Positions 1 through 10,567 of a stretch of 64,000 nucleotides of DNA are shown here, piece by piece. The stretch comes from CALKJU01 sp046349355 (GTDB lineage: Bacteria > Pseudomonadota > Alphaproteobacteria > Geminicoccales > Geminicoccaceae), in assembly GCA_046349355.1 (NCBI GenBank), contig JAXMCM010000016.1, forward strand, positions 321,574 through 385,573, in the 5' to 3' direction. Position 1 is the first letter of the stretch. Every line of letters begins with the position of its first letter. The notes beneath the pieces are model-generated. The model saw nothing but the letters and a program-made list of their open reading frames with translations, was not told where the DNA came from and searched no databases. The position numbers and the translations under genes were made by a program.

Positions 1-166
1 CGCGCAGGTCGGAATTGCTGAGGTCGACCCCCTGCAGCTGGGCGTTCGACATCAGGCAGCGCCGCCATTGCACGCCCGGCGCCGCCACGTCGTTGCAGGC
101 GGCCATGGCGAGCGCCGGCGCGGCCAGGGTCGCGAGGCAGGCAAGCGCGGCCAGCCGGATGCTCAT
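1..166 (-). CDS. Exported pentapeptide-repeat-like protein, N-terminal part only
   Basis: Reading leftwards from the ATG at 166-164, about 55 codons are present before the window edge. The product starts with a Sec-type signal sequence: a short basic start (MSIRLAAL), a hydrophobic run rich in Ala and Leu, and a cleavage-like ALAMA. After that comes a Cys-containing stretch, CNDVAAPGVQWRRC, and the motif NAQLQGVDLSNSDLR, which fits the A(D/N)LxX pattern of pentapeptide repeats. Its ATG overlaps the lipB stop as ATGA, so the two genes are probably co-transcribed and translationally coupled. The function cannot be told from this fragment. Confidence 0.6.
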   Translation of the reverse strand, partial: MSIRLAALACLATLAAPALAMAACNDVAAPGVQWRRCLMSNAQLQGVDLSNSDLR

Positions 167-816
167 CGGGCGAACGCCGCCGGCGCCAGCAGCGGCGCGA
201 ATTCCTGCGCCAGTGCCGCGTCGAGCCTCGCCATGTCGCTGCCGCGTCCGAGGGCCGCCAGCGAGGTCACGCCGAACTCGCGGATGCCGCAGGGCACGAT
301 GCCGTCGAAGTGGTCGAGGTCCGGGGACACGTTGATCGACACTCCGTGAAAGCTGACCCAGCGGCGCACGCGGACGCCGATTGCGGCGATCTTGGCCTCC
401 GCCCCGGGTCCTGTCGACACCCACACCCCGACTCGGCCCTCGCGCCGCTCGGCCGCGACGTCGAAGTGGCGCAGGCTGCGGATGACCCACTCCTCGAGCC
501 GCCAGACGAACTCGCGCAGGTCCTGCCGGCGCCGGCGCAGGTCGAGCATGGCGTAGACCACGCGCTGTCCGGGTCCGTGATAGGTGTAGCGGCCGCCGCG
601 GCCGGCCCGGTAGACCGGGAAGTCGTAGCGCTCGAGGATCTCGTCCGGCGCGGCGCTGGTGCCGGCGGTGTAGAGCGGCGGATGCTCGAGCAGCCAGACG
701 AGGTCGGGTGCCGTGCCGTCGAGGATCGCCGCGACGCGCGCCTCCATGCGGGCGAGGGCGTCCGGATAGGCGACCGGTTCCCGGCTGGTGAGCCACTCGA
801 TGTCCGAAGCGTCCAA
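163..816 (-). CDS. lipB: Octanoyl-[ACP]:protein octanoyltransferase LipB
   Basis: LipB moves octanoate from acyl carrier protein to lipoyl domains of 2-oxoacid dehydrogenases and the glycine cleavage system, the first step of lipoate synthesis in the cytoplasm. The family motif RGGRYTYHGPGQ lies at residues 73-84. The catalytic Lys is in AKIAAIG (K142) and the catalytic Cys in IVPCGI (C176). I chose the TTG at 816-814, preceded by AAGAGA about 9 bases upstream, because it gives the normal length of 217 aa. The longer open frame runs across the tRNA-Leu gene and is not credible. The stop overlaps the next gene by ATGA. Confidence 0.93.
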   Translation of the reverse strand: MDASDIEWLTSREPVAYPDALARMEARVAAILDGTAPDLVWLLEHPPLYTAGTSAAPDEILERYDFPVYRAGRGGRYTYHGPGQRVVYAMLDLRRRRQDLREFVWRLEEWVIRSLRHFDVAAERREGRVGVWVSTGPGAEAKIAAIGVRVRRWVSFHGVSINVSPDLDHFDGIVPCGIREFGVTSLAALGRGSDMARLDAALAQEFAPLLAPAAFAR

Positions 817-901
817 GGGCCCGATCTCTTGCCAAGTGCCGGGGCGATCTGCTACTCGCCCGCTCGCTTTCCGGAAGGCGTTCGCGCTCCGGTCAGATAG
901 T

Positions 902-988
902 GCGGTCGTGGCGGAATTGGTAGACGCGCAGCGTTGAGGGCGCTGTGGCCGAAAGGCCGTGGAAGTTCGAGTCTTCTCGACCGCACCA
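902..988 (+). tRNA. tRNA-Leu (anticodon GAG)
   Basis: The acceptor arm GCGGTCG (902-908) pairs with CGACCGC (978-984), followed by discriminator A and an encoded CCA (986-988). The anticodon stem CAGCG/CGCTG encloses the loop TTGAGGG, giving anticodon GAG. The long variable arm TGGCCGAAAGGCC is typical of a class II tRNA-Leu. The T arm contains GTTCGAG. The gene lies divergently from lipB and upstream of maeB. Confidence 0.95.
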
Positions 989-1103
989 AGCTTCCAGAAC
1001 CCCCTCGTGATCCCGGCTTGCGGCTGCTCGCTGCGGCGCCTACGAGGCGTCAGGCGGCATCGCCGGCGGCGCCTGCCTGCTGATGCCTGCAAGGGGGGTT
1101 CCG

Positions 1104-3381
<2,278 letters not shown>

Positions 3382-3389
<8 letters not shown>

Positions 3390-4761
3390 CGGCGACGCCG
3401 GCACCGCGCCGGCGCCGGTCACGATCGAGCTCGACGACGCCCTCGTCCAGGAGACGATCGAGGCCCTTGATCGCGAGGACGACGATCTCGCAGCGGCCCT
3501 CGTCGCCTCGCTGCACCCCGCCGACCAGGCCGACCTGCTCGAGCTGCTGACGCCGGAGCTGCGCGCCCGGCTGATCCGCATCGTCGGCGTCACCCTCGAT
3601 CCCGACACGCTGACCCACCTCGACGAGGAGGTCCGCGACCAGGTCATCGAGGTTCTCGGGCCCGAGGACACCAGTGCCGTCGTCGCCCAGCTCGACAGCG
3701 ACGACGCCATCGAGGTGCTCAGCGACCTCGACGTCGAGGACCAGGCGGAGATCCTGGCCGGCCTGCCGCTGCCGGAGCGCTCGGTCATCGAGGAGGGCCT
3801 GGCCTACCCCGACGACAGCGCCGGCCGGCTGATGCAGCGCGAGGTCGTCGCCGTGCCGGAGAGCTGGACGGTCTCGCAGACCATCGACTACCTCCGCGCC
3901 GCCCGCGACCTGCCCGACGAGTTCTATGACATCTTCCTGATCGACGCGACCAACCGGCCGGTCGGCGCGGTGCCGCTGAGCCGCGTGCTGCGCAGCCGCC
4001 GCACCGTGCTGCTGACCGACCTGCGCAGCAAGGAGCTGCGCCTCATCCCGGTCGCCATGGACCAGGAGAAGGTCGCCTACCTGTTCCGCCAGTACGGCCT
4101 CGTCTCCGCACCCGTCGTCGGCGACGACGGCCGGCTGCTCGGCGTGGTCACCGTCGACGACGTCGTCGACGTCATCCAGGAGGAGGCCGAGGACGACATC
4201 CTCAAGCTCGGCGGCGTGCAGGAAACCGACCTGTTCACCCCGCCGCTGCGCGCCGGCCTGCAGCGGCTGCCCTGGCTGCTGGTCAACCTCGGCACGGCGC
4301 TGCTCGGCGCCGGCGTCATCTCGCACTTCGCCGGCGCCATCGAGCGGGTCGTGGCGCTGGCGGTGCTGATGCCCATGGTCGCCTCGCTCGGCGGCAATGC
4401 CGGCACCCAGGCGATGACCGTGGCCGTCCGCTCGCTCGCCGCCAAGGAGCTCACCGGCGCCAACGCGCTGCGCACGCTGGGCAAGGAGTTCGTCATCGGG
4501 CTGCTCAACGGCAGCCTGTTCCTCGCCCTCGGCGCCATCCTGGCGCTCAGCTGGTTCGGCGAGATCGAGCTGGCCGCGGTGTTCGGCGCGGCACTGGCCT
4601 GCAACCTGATCGTCGCCAGCTGCGCCGGCGTGCTGATCCCGCTGGGGCTGAGCCGCCTCGGCCTCGATCCCGCCGTCTCGTCGGGCGTGTTCCTGACCTG
4701 CGTGACCGATATCCTGGGCTTCTTCGCCTTCCTGGGCCTCGCCGTCTGGTTCCTGTTCTGA
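3382..4761 (+). CDS. mgtE: Magnesium transporter MgtE
   Basis: MgtE is an inner-membrane Mg2+ channel gated by cytoplasmic Mg2+. The 459 aa protein has the family order: an acidic N-terminal MgtE_N domain (about 20-125), a CBS pair (about 145-270, with VSAPVVGDDGRLLGVVTVDD), a plug helix, and a C-terminal domain of five membrane helices from about 290. The signature LGGNAGTQAMT is in the pore region. Translation probably starts at the TTG at 3382, inside the last codons of maeB, so the two are coupled. It converges with the minus-strand ThDP enzyme. Confidence 0.93.
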
Positions 4762-4771
4762 GCCCGTCGGC

Positions 4772-6403
4772 TCAGACCAGCCGCGACACCTCCACCTCCT
4801 TGGTGGTGATGAACTCGAGCAGCGCCGGCTGGCCCTGCTCGGTGGCGGCGATGCCGCGGCGGATCGCCGGGACGATGTCGGCCACCGTCTCGACGCGCTC
4901 GCCATAGCCGCCGAGGGCCCGGGCGAAGGCGGCGTAGTCGCCGGAGATGTCGGTCGACCGGTAGAGCCGCGTCGATTCCGGCATGACCTTGAGCTCGATC
5001 GCCATGCAGAAGTTGTTGAGCAGGATCGACAGGATCGGGATCCGCTCGCGCGCCGCCGTCTCGAAGTCCATGCCGGTGAAGCCGATGGCGGCGTCGCCCC
5101 AGACGTTGATGCAGAGCTTGTCCGGCTTGGCCAGCTTGGCCCCCATCGCCAGCCCGAGCCCGTAGCCCAGCTGCGTGCTCTTGCCCCAGCCGATGTAGGA
5201 CAGCGGCGTCGTGCACTTCCAGAACGGCGACAGCTGGTCGCGCGGGCTGCCGGCGTCGTGGGTGATGATGGTGTTGGCGACGTCGACCGTCTTCTGCAGG
5301 TCCCAGAGCACCCGGTAGGGGTTGAGCGGCGTCGTCTCGGCCTCGAGCTTGGGCCGCCACTTGTCGAGCCAGGTGCCATGCACCTCGGCGATCTCCCGGG
5401 CGGCCGCCGAGGGGTCGCGCGGCGTGCTGCCGGCGAGCTTGCGGACCTCCTCGATCAGCATCGCCAGCATCAGCCTGGCATCGCCCAGCACGGCGAGGCT
5501 GCAGGGCAGGTCCTTGCCGACGTCCATCGGGTCGAGGGTGGCGTGGATCACCGTCTTCCCCTTCGGCATCTGCACGCCGAAGTTGGTCTCGGTGAAGCTG
5601 CAGCCGATGCCGAGGATCAGGTCGGCGTTGTCGAGGAAGTGGCGCACCGAGCCGGGCAGGGCGAGACCGCCCGAGCCCAGCGCCAAGGGGTGCGTCTCGG
5701 GAAAGGCGCTCTTGCCCTCGAGGCTGGTGCAGACCGGGATGGCCAGCAGCTCGGCCAGCTCGCGCAGCTCGTCCCAGGCCTCGGCCCAGTGGATGCCCTG
5801 GCCGGCATAGATCACCGGCCGCCTGGCCGCGACCAGCAGGCTCGCCGCCTCGCGCACCGCCTCGGGGTCCGGGCCGCTGCGCAGCCGCCGCGCCGGCGTG
5901 TAGTCGAGGGTCTCGATCTCCTCGTTCCAGACGTCGATCGGGATCTCGACCAGCACCGGCCCGCCGCGGCCGGAGCGCAGCCGGGTGAAGGCGCGGCGGA
6001 AGACGTTGGGAATCTCTTTGGCCGAGGTCAGCGGCTCGGCCGACTTGGTGATGCCCTGCATCTGCAGGGGCGCGTTGTAGTTCGGCTGGACCCAGGCCAG
6101 CCGCCGCATGTAGCCCATCGGCATGACCAGCACCGGCACCGATTCGCTGTGCGCCTGGGCGACGGCGCCGTAGGCGTTCTCGGTGCCCGGCCCGTGCTGC
6201 ATGCAGAAGGCGCCGATCTGCCGGCCGCTGGTCACCCGCGAGATGGCGTCGGCCATGTGCAGGCCGGTCCGTTCCTGGCGGACGATGATCGGCCGGATGC
6301 CGATCCGGGCAGCGTGCTCGAGCACGTGGTTGACCGGATAGCCGATGATCCATTCGACGCCCTCGCGGCGCAGGATCTCGCTGATGGCGTCTGCCGTCTT
6401 CAT
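4772..6403 (-). CDS. Thiamine-diphosphate-dependent enzyme of the acetolactate synthase/benzoylformate decarboxylase superfamily
   Basis: The 543 aa protein has the three-domain layout of ThDP decarboxylases and carboligases. The conserved catalytic Glu is in RQERTGLHMADA (E44). The central domain includes RPVIYAGQGIHW, and the C-terminal ThDP/Mg site starts at GDAAIGFTGMDF and ends in LLNNF, the classic GD...NN spacing. The ATG at 6403-6401 is preceded by GGGGGAGG. No small regulatory IlvH subunit, oxalate, sulfoacetaldehyde or glyoxylate genes lie next to it, so the substrate is unknown. It is unlikely to be the main IlvB, which would normally sit with IlvH. Confidence 0.8.
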   Translation of the reverse strand: MKTADAISEILRREGVEWIIGYPVNHVLEHAARIGIRPIIVRQERTGLHMADAISRVTSGRQIGAFCMQHGPGTENAYGAVAQAHSESVPVLVMPMGYMRRLAWVQPNYNAPLQMQGITKSAEPLTSAKEIPNVFRRAFTRLRSGRGGPVLVEIPIDVWNEEIETLDYTPARRLRSGPDPEAVREAASLLVAARRPVIYAGQGIHWAEAWDELRELAELLAIPVCTSLEGKSAFPETHPLALGSGGLALPGSVRHFLDNADLILGIGCSFTETNFGVQMPKGKTVIHATLDPMDVGKDLPCSLAVLGDARLMLAMLIEEVRKLAGSTPRDPSAAAREIAEVHGTWLDKWRPKLEAETTPLNPYRVLWDLQKTVDVANTIITHDAGSPRDQLSPFWKCTTPLSYIGWGKSTQLGYGLGLAMGAKLAKPDKLCINVWGDAAIGFTGMDFETAARERIPILSILLNNFCMAIELKVMPESTRLYRSTDISGDYAAFARALGGYGERVETVADIVPAIRRGIAATEQGQPALLEFITTKEVEVSRLV

Positions 6404-6441
6404 CGTGGCCTCCCCCGAAAGCCGTTGCCGGCAGGCTAGGG

Positions 6442-6702
6442 GAGGGTCGGCTGCTCGGGAAGCGGCAGGTGCTGCTCGGCTCCCCGGCGTTCGCGGCAGG
6501 GCTCGGCGTGCGAGGAGTGCAAGGAACGGGACGGCGGGCGGACGGTCCCGGCCCACCTTGGCGGCATCGCAACCGCCGAGGCCAGGGAAGGGACCTTGGG
6601 CCGGATCGCCGACGCCCGATGCGCCGCCATCCGTGCGGATGGCACCTACCAGACGATCGCCGCCCGGTATTTCAGCTTCGACCCCTACGGCGCCGACTGT
6701 GA
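6442..6702 (+). pseudogene. Remnant of the C-terminal end of an ABC amino-acid-type solute-binding protein
   Basis: Between two minus-strand genes, the plus strand reads as the tail of a periplasmic solute-binding protein. One frame gives LLGSPAFAAGLGV, a typical late segment of the family. After a frame change around 6540-6570 another frame gives IRADGTYQTIAARYFSFD, the usual last helix and terminus (nt about 6640-6690). There is no start, no upstream body and no RBS. Its end overlaps the C-terminal codons of the MurF-like gene on the other strand. I read it as a decayed gene fragment; the similarity is by eye only. Confidence 0.5.
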
Positions 6703-7983
6703 GGTCGGCACCGCGAGGCCCTGCCAGCCGCGCCCGAGCATCGGGCAGCTGCGGCAGTGCACGCCCAGGACCTCGCAAGCCGGGATGGTGCAGCGCACCT
6801 CGCGGCCCTCGAGGGCCAGGCCGACGCGCGACAGGTGCTGCGACTGCTTGCCCTTGAGCAGCACGACGTCGCCGGGGCGGACGATGCGCCGGGCCTCGGC
6901 CATGGCGGCGGTCACCTCGAGGCCGACCTCGACGATCGCGTCCGGCGCCATGCCGGCTGCGACGGCGCTGTCGCGGATGGTCCCGACATCCTTGCCGAAC
7001 AGGATGACGCGGTCGGCCGCGGCGGGCAGGCGCGCGCCGATGGCATGGTAGGCCTCGTCCCGCTGCGCCGGGATCTCGAAATACACCTCGCCCAGCACGG
7101 CGACCCGACGCGCCGGCACCATCGCCAGCAGGTCGAGGGCGGCGTGCACGGTCTTGGCGTTGCCCTTGTAGGTGTCGTCGATCAGCGTGACGCCGTCCGG
7201 CAGGCGGATCGGCTCGAGCCGGCAGGTCTGCGGCGGCACGGCTTCCAGCGCCGCGACGATGCGTGGCGTCGGGATGCCCTCGAGCCGGCCGACGGCCACC
7301 GCAGCGAGGATCGGGTAGGTGTAGGCGCGCCCGAGCAGGCGTGACCGGATGGTCAGGACCTCGTCGCCGGCGGCCACGGTGACGACGTTGCCGTTCGGCC
7401 AGTCGAGCCGCCAGTCGAGCGCCCGGACGTCGTTGCCGGCCTCGTGGCCGTAGGTGACGATCCGCGCGCCGGTGCGCGCCGCCATCGTCCGCACCATCGG
7501 GTCGTCACCGTTGAGCACGGCCACGCCGCCGGGGCGCAGCCCGTCGAGCAGGCGGGCCTTCTCGTCGCGGATCTGCTCGAGCGTCCCGAGGGTGCGGGCA
7601 TGGTCCATGGCGACCGCCGTCTGCACGACGACGTCGGGGCGGATCAGGGCGGCGAAGTCGGCCATCTGGCCGGGCTTGGCGATACCGACCTCGATCGCCC
7701 GGTACCGGTGCCACGGCCAGTTGCCCAGCACCGCCAGGGCGGCCATGCCCTGCACGTTGGAGGCGTAGAGGCTGTCGGGCCGGCCCAGCACGGCGGCGAT
7801 CGCGGCCGTCGCCGTCGTTTTGCCCAGCGAGCCGGTGACCGCGACGATCCGCGTCCGTGCGCCCAGCAGCGAGCGGTGGCGCACGGCGAACGGCCGCAGC
7901 AGGGGGTAGGTCTTGGTGACGAGCTCGCGCTGGACACGCATGCGCCCGACATGCGTCCGCATCAGCCGCAGCTTCTGCAGCAC
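6685..7983 (-). CDS. MurF-like Mur ligase family protein
   Basis: ATP-dependent Mur ligases join amino acids or peptides to a carboxylate through an acyl phosphate. The P-loop VTGSLGKTTAT is near residue 45, followed by the Mur ligase central segments VVQTAVAMDHARTLGT and VAVLNGDDP. The C-terminal domain begins around TLIDDTYKGNAKTVHAAL, which is MurF-like. At 432 aa from the GTG at 7983 (GGGGAG upstream), it lacks the separate N-terminal UDP-MurNAc domain of true MurF, with only about 40 residues before the P-loop. It ends in a Cys cluster, C-x4-C-x6-C-x2-C, absent from normal MurF. No other cell-wall genes are nearby, so the substrate is unknown. Confidence 0.75.
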   Translation of the reverse strand: MLQKLRLMRTHVGRMRVQRELVTKTYPLLRPFAVRHRSLLGARTRIVAVTGSLGKTTATAAIAAVLGRPDSLYASNVQGMAALAVLGNWPWHRYRAIEVGIAKPGQMADFAALIRPDVVVQTAVAMDHARTLGTLEQIRDEKARLLDGLRPGGVAVLNGDDPMVRTMAARTGARIVTYGHEAGNDVRALDWRLDWPNGNVVTVAAGDEVLTIRSRLLGRAYTYPILAAVAVGRLEGIPTPRIVAALEAVPPQTCRLEPIRLPDGVTLIDDTYKGNAKTVHAALDLLAMVPARRVAVLGEVYFEIPAQRDEAYHAIGARLPAAADRVILFGKDVGTIRDSAVAAGMAPDAIVEVGLEVTAAMAEARRIVRPGDVVLLKGKQSQHLSRVGLALEGREVRCTIPACEVLGVHCRSCPMLGRGWQGLAVPTSQSAP

Positions 7984-8183
7984 CGTGGTTCGCTCCCCGC
8001 CGACCGGCACGCCCTTTCTGGGCCGCGCGCCGGCGACAGCGAAAGGGAATTCACCGGATCTCGCCTCCGCCGTCCCGGCGGCGCGTGCTCGCCACCGGGC
8101 AGCTGCCGGCAATTGGTGGAAGACTGGAGGCGGCGCCGACCCTGATGCGCACCGTCGCCGCGGGCGGCTGGGCGGCTGGGATC

Positions 8184-8258
8184 TGGTACCCCCAACGGGA
8201 ATCGAACCCGTGCTTTCGCCTTGAAAGGGCGATGTCCTGACCGTTAGACGATGGGGGC
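8184..8258 (-). tRNA. tRNA-Glu (anticodon TTC)
   Basis: Read on the minus strand, the gene starts GCCCCCATCGTCTAACGG and ends with TTGGGGGTACCA, so the CCA is encoded. The acceptor stem closes with a G1-U72 pair, as in many proteobacterial tRNA-Glu genes. The anticodon stem-loop CGCCCTTTCAAGGCG carries TTC, and the T arm has GGTTCGATTCC. Confidence 0.95.
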
Positions 8259-8358
8259 AGTGCGGCCCCCTGTAGTCGCCGGGCGCGGCGAAATCAAGGC
8301 AAGCGGCCTTAAGCGGCCGTTCACCAACAGCCGCCATCCTGCCGCCGCGGCGACGCGG

Positions 8359-8796
8359 ATGGGCAAGCGGATGAGCGGCCGGACGGAAACGCACTACGAG
8401 GTCCAGGTGCTGCGCGACGGACGCTGGCTGATCGAGGCCACCGCCACCGATCGCGACCAGGCGGTGATCGACGCCCGGGAGATCTTCGCCCGCGGCGAGG
8501 TCGAGGCGGTGCGCGTCATGAACGACCGCTACGATGCCGGCCGCGACGTCGGCGCCTCGCGCATCGTCTTCGAGCAGGCCCGCCAGCGCCGGCCGCAGCG
8601 CCAGCACCGGCCGCGTCGCGCCGGCGGCGGCGTCGCGGCAGCGGGGCCACCGGTTGCCGTCGCCGCGGCGGGTCCGGCGACGGCCGCCGCCACCGCGTCG
8701 CCCGCTTCGGGTCAGGCGGCGCTGATGCTGGGGCTTGGCGGCATGGCCGCGGCGCTCGTCGTCGCCATCGCGCTCGTGGCCTTCGTGGTCGGCTGA
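8359..8796 (+). CDS. Small tail-anchored membrane protein of unknown function
   Basis: I do not recognise a named family. Residues about 10-75 form a compact domain (THYEVQVLRDGRWLIEATATD, then repeated acidic and basic helices) that reads like a soluble cytoplasmic module. This is followed by a basic linker (RQRRPQRQHRPRR), an Ala/Pro-rich low-complexity stretch, and a single hydrophobic helix at the very C-terminus (ALMLGLGGMAAALVVAIALV). Starts at 8359 or 8371 are both possible; neither has a strong RBS. It converges with recJ with one base between the stop codons. Confidence 0.7.
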   Translation: MGKRMSGRTETHYEVQVLRDGRWLIEATATDRDQAVIDAREIFARGEVEAVRVMNDRYDAGRDVGASRIVFEQARQRRPQRQHRPRRAGGGVAAAGPPVAVAAAGPATAAATASPASGQAALMLGLGGMAAALVVAIALVAFVVG

Positions 8797-8797
8797 G

Positions 8798-10567
8798 TCA
8801 GCCGGCCGGCGCCGCGTCGTCGATCTGGAACTGGGCGCCTTCGCGGCCCTGCCAGCGGTCGACCTTCACCCGGCCGGCGAGGCGCAGCGTCTGCTGGCCC
8901 ATCAGCATCTCGCCGACCGCGTTGCCGCGACAGCGGAAGGCGATGGCGCGCACCCGGCCGCCGGCCGGTCCGGCCAGCGTGCAGCCGAGATGGCCGTCGC
9001 CGACCGGACGGACGTCGACCACCCGTGCGTCCTGCAGGGCGAACAGCGGCTCGGCATTGCCCGGGCCGAACGGCGCCAGCCGCTCCAGCTGCAGGGCGAG
9101 GGCGGGCGTGACCCCGCCGACGGCCAGCGCACCGTCGAGCTCGAAGGGAGCCGGACCTGGCGTTCCCGCCGCGGCCGAGGGGACGAAGCGCGCGCCGACG
9201 AAGGCCTGCAGCTCGCCGATCCGGCCGGCGTCCAGTGTGACCCCGGCCGCCATGGGGTGGCCGCCGCCCTTGACCAGGATCCCGGCATCGCGCGCTGCCA
9301 GCACGGCACTGCCGAGGTCGAAGCCGGGCACCGACCGGGCCGAGCCGCGGCCGATCCCGTCCTCGCCGATGGCGACCACGAAGGCCGGCCGGTGCATGCG
9401 CTCGACCAGCCGGCTGGCGAGGATGCCGACGACACCGGGGTGAAAGCGCGGATCGGCGGCGACCACGACCGGCTCGCCGGCGGCGACGCTGGCGGCCACC
9501 GCCTCCACGGCGATCGCCATCTGCTCGCGCTCCATCGCCTGGCGGCGCTGGTTGAGCTCGTCGAGGCGCTGGGCGAGTCCGGCGGCCTCGGACGGATCGT
9601 CGGTGGCGAGCAGGCGCGCGCCGAGGTCGGAACGGCCGATCCGCCCGCCGGCGTTGATCCGCGGGCCGAGCGCGAAGCCGAGCTGCCAGGCGTCCTGCAT
9701 CGCCCCGAGCCGGGCCTGCTGCGCCAGCGCGCCGAGCCCGGCATTGCCGCCGCGCGCCATGACCTTCATGCCCTGGTGCACGAACGCCCGGTTGAGGCCG
9801 GTGAGCGGGACGACGTCGCAGACCGTCCCCAGCGCCACGAGGTCGAGCCACTGCAGCACGTCCGGCTCCGGCCGTGCTGCGAAGAAGCCGCGGCGGCGCA
9901 TCTCGCGGGCGATCGCCACCACCAGCACGAAGGTGACGCCGACCGCGGCCAGATGCTTGAGCGGCGAGGCCTGGTCGATGCGGTTCGGGTTGACCACGGC
10001 CAGGGCTGTCGGCAGCTCGGTCTCGCTGAGGTGGTGATCGACGACGATGACCTCTTGTCCGGCGCGCGCCGCGGCCGCCAGCGGCGCATGCGCCGTGGTG
10101 CCGGTGTCGAGCGTCACCACGGTCCGGCAGCCCTGGGCCGCCAGCCGGCCTAGCGACGCCTCGCTGGGCCCGTAGCCCTCGGTCAGGCGATCGGGAATGT
10201 CGGTGGCGACCTCGCTGCCGAGGCAGCGCAGGAAGCGGGCGAGCAGGGCCGTCGAGCTGGCCCCGTCGACGTCGTAGTCGCCGAGCAGGCCGACCTTCTC
10301 GCCGGCCTCGACGGCGTCGGCCAGCCGGGCGGCAGCCCGGTCGAGGTCGAGCAGGTGCGAGGGATCGGGCAGGAAGGCGCGCAGCCGCGGTTCGAGGAAG
10401 CCCGGCGCCTCGTCGAGGCCGACGCCGCGCCCGGCGAGCACCCGCCCGGTGATCTCGTCGAGCCCGAGGCGCTGGCTCAGCGCCAGCGCCAGGCGCTCGT
10501 CGCAGCGGCGCAGCCGCCAGGCACGGCCGAGCGCGCTGCGCTCGACCAGCGTCCCCTCGGGCGTCAC
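8798..10567 (-). CDS. recJ: Single-stranded-DNA-specific exonuclease RecJ
   Basis: RecJ is a 5'-3' ssDNA exonuclease acting in RecF-pathway recombination, base-excision and mismatch repair. The DHH phosphoesterase motifs are visible: GDYDVDGASSTALL near residue 97 and VVDHHLSETELP near 175. The DHHA1 domain includes KGGGHPMAAGVTLD, and a C-terminal OB-type segment follows. The length of 589 aa is normal. The GTG start at 10567 overlaps the glpX stop as GTGA, so it is translationally coupled to glpX, at the 3' end of the aminotransferase-hom-glpX-recJ operon. Confidence 0.95.
   Translation of the reverse strand: MTPEGTLVERSALGRAWRLRRCDERLALALSQRLGLDEITGRVLAGRGVGLDEAPGFLEPRLRAFLPDPSHLLDLDRAAARLADAVEAGEKVGLLGDYDVDGASSTALLARFLRCLGSEVATDIPDRLTEGYGPSEASLGRLAAQGCRTVVTLDTGTTAHAPLAAAARAGQEVIVVDHHLSETELPTALAVVNPNRIDQASPLKHLAAVGVTFVLVVAIAREMRRRGFFAARPEPDVLQWLDLVALGTVCDVVPLTGLNRAFVHQGMKVMARGGNAGLGALAQQARLGAMQDAWQLGFALGPRINAGGRIGRSDLGARLLATDDPSEAAGLAQRLDELNQRRQAMEREQMAIAVEAVAASVAAGEPVVVAADPRFHPGVVGILASRLVERMHRPAFVVAIGEDGIGRGSARSVPGFDLGSAVLAARDAGILVKGGGHPMAAGVTLDAGRIGELQAFVGARFVPSAAAGTPGPAPFELDGALAVGGVTPALALQLERLAPFGPGNAEPLFALQDARVVDVRPVGDGHLGCTLAGPAGGRVRAIAFRCRGNAVGEMLMGQQTLRLAGRVKVDRWQGREGAQFQIDDAAPAG

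Noticed and set aside
6596..7051. A plus-strand protein of 151 codons beginning with the binding-protein tail
   Set aside because: Only the first 30 or so codons resemble anything; the rest is antisense to the MurF-like gene.
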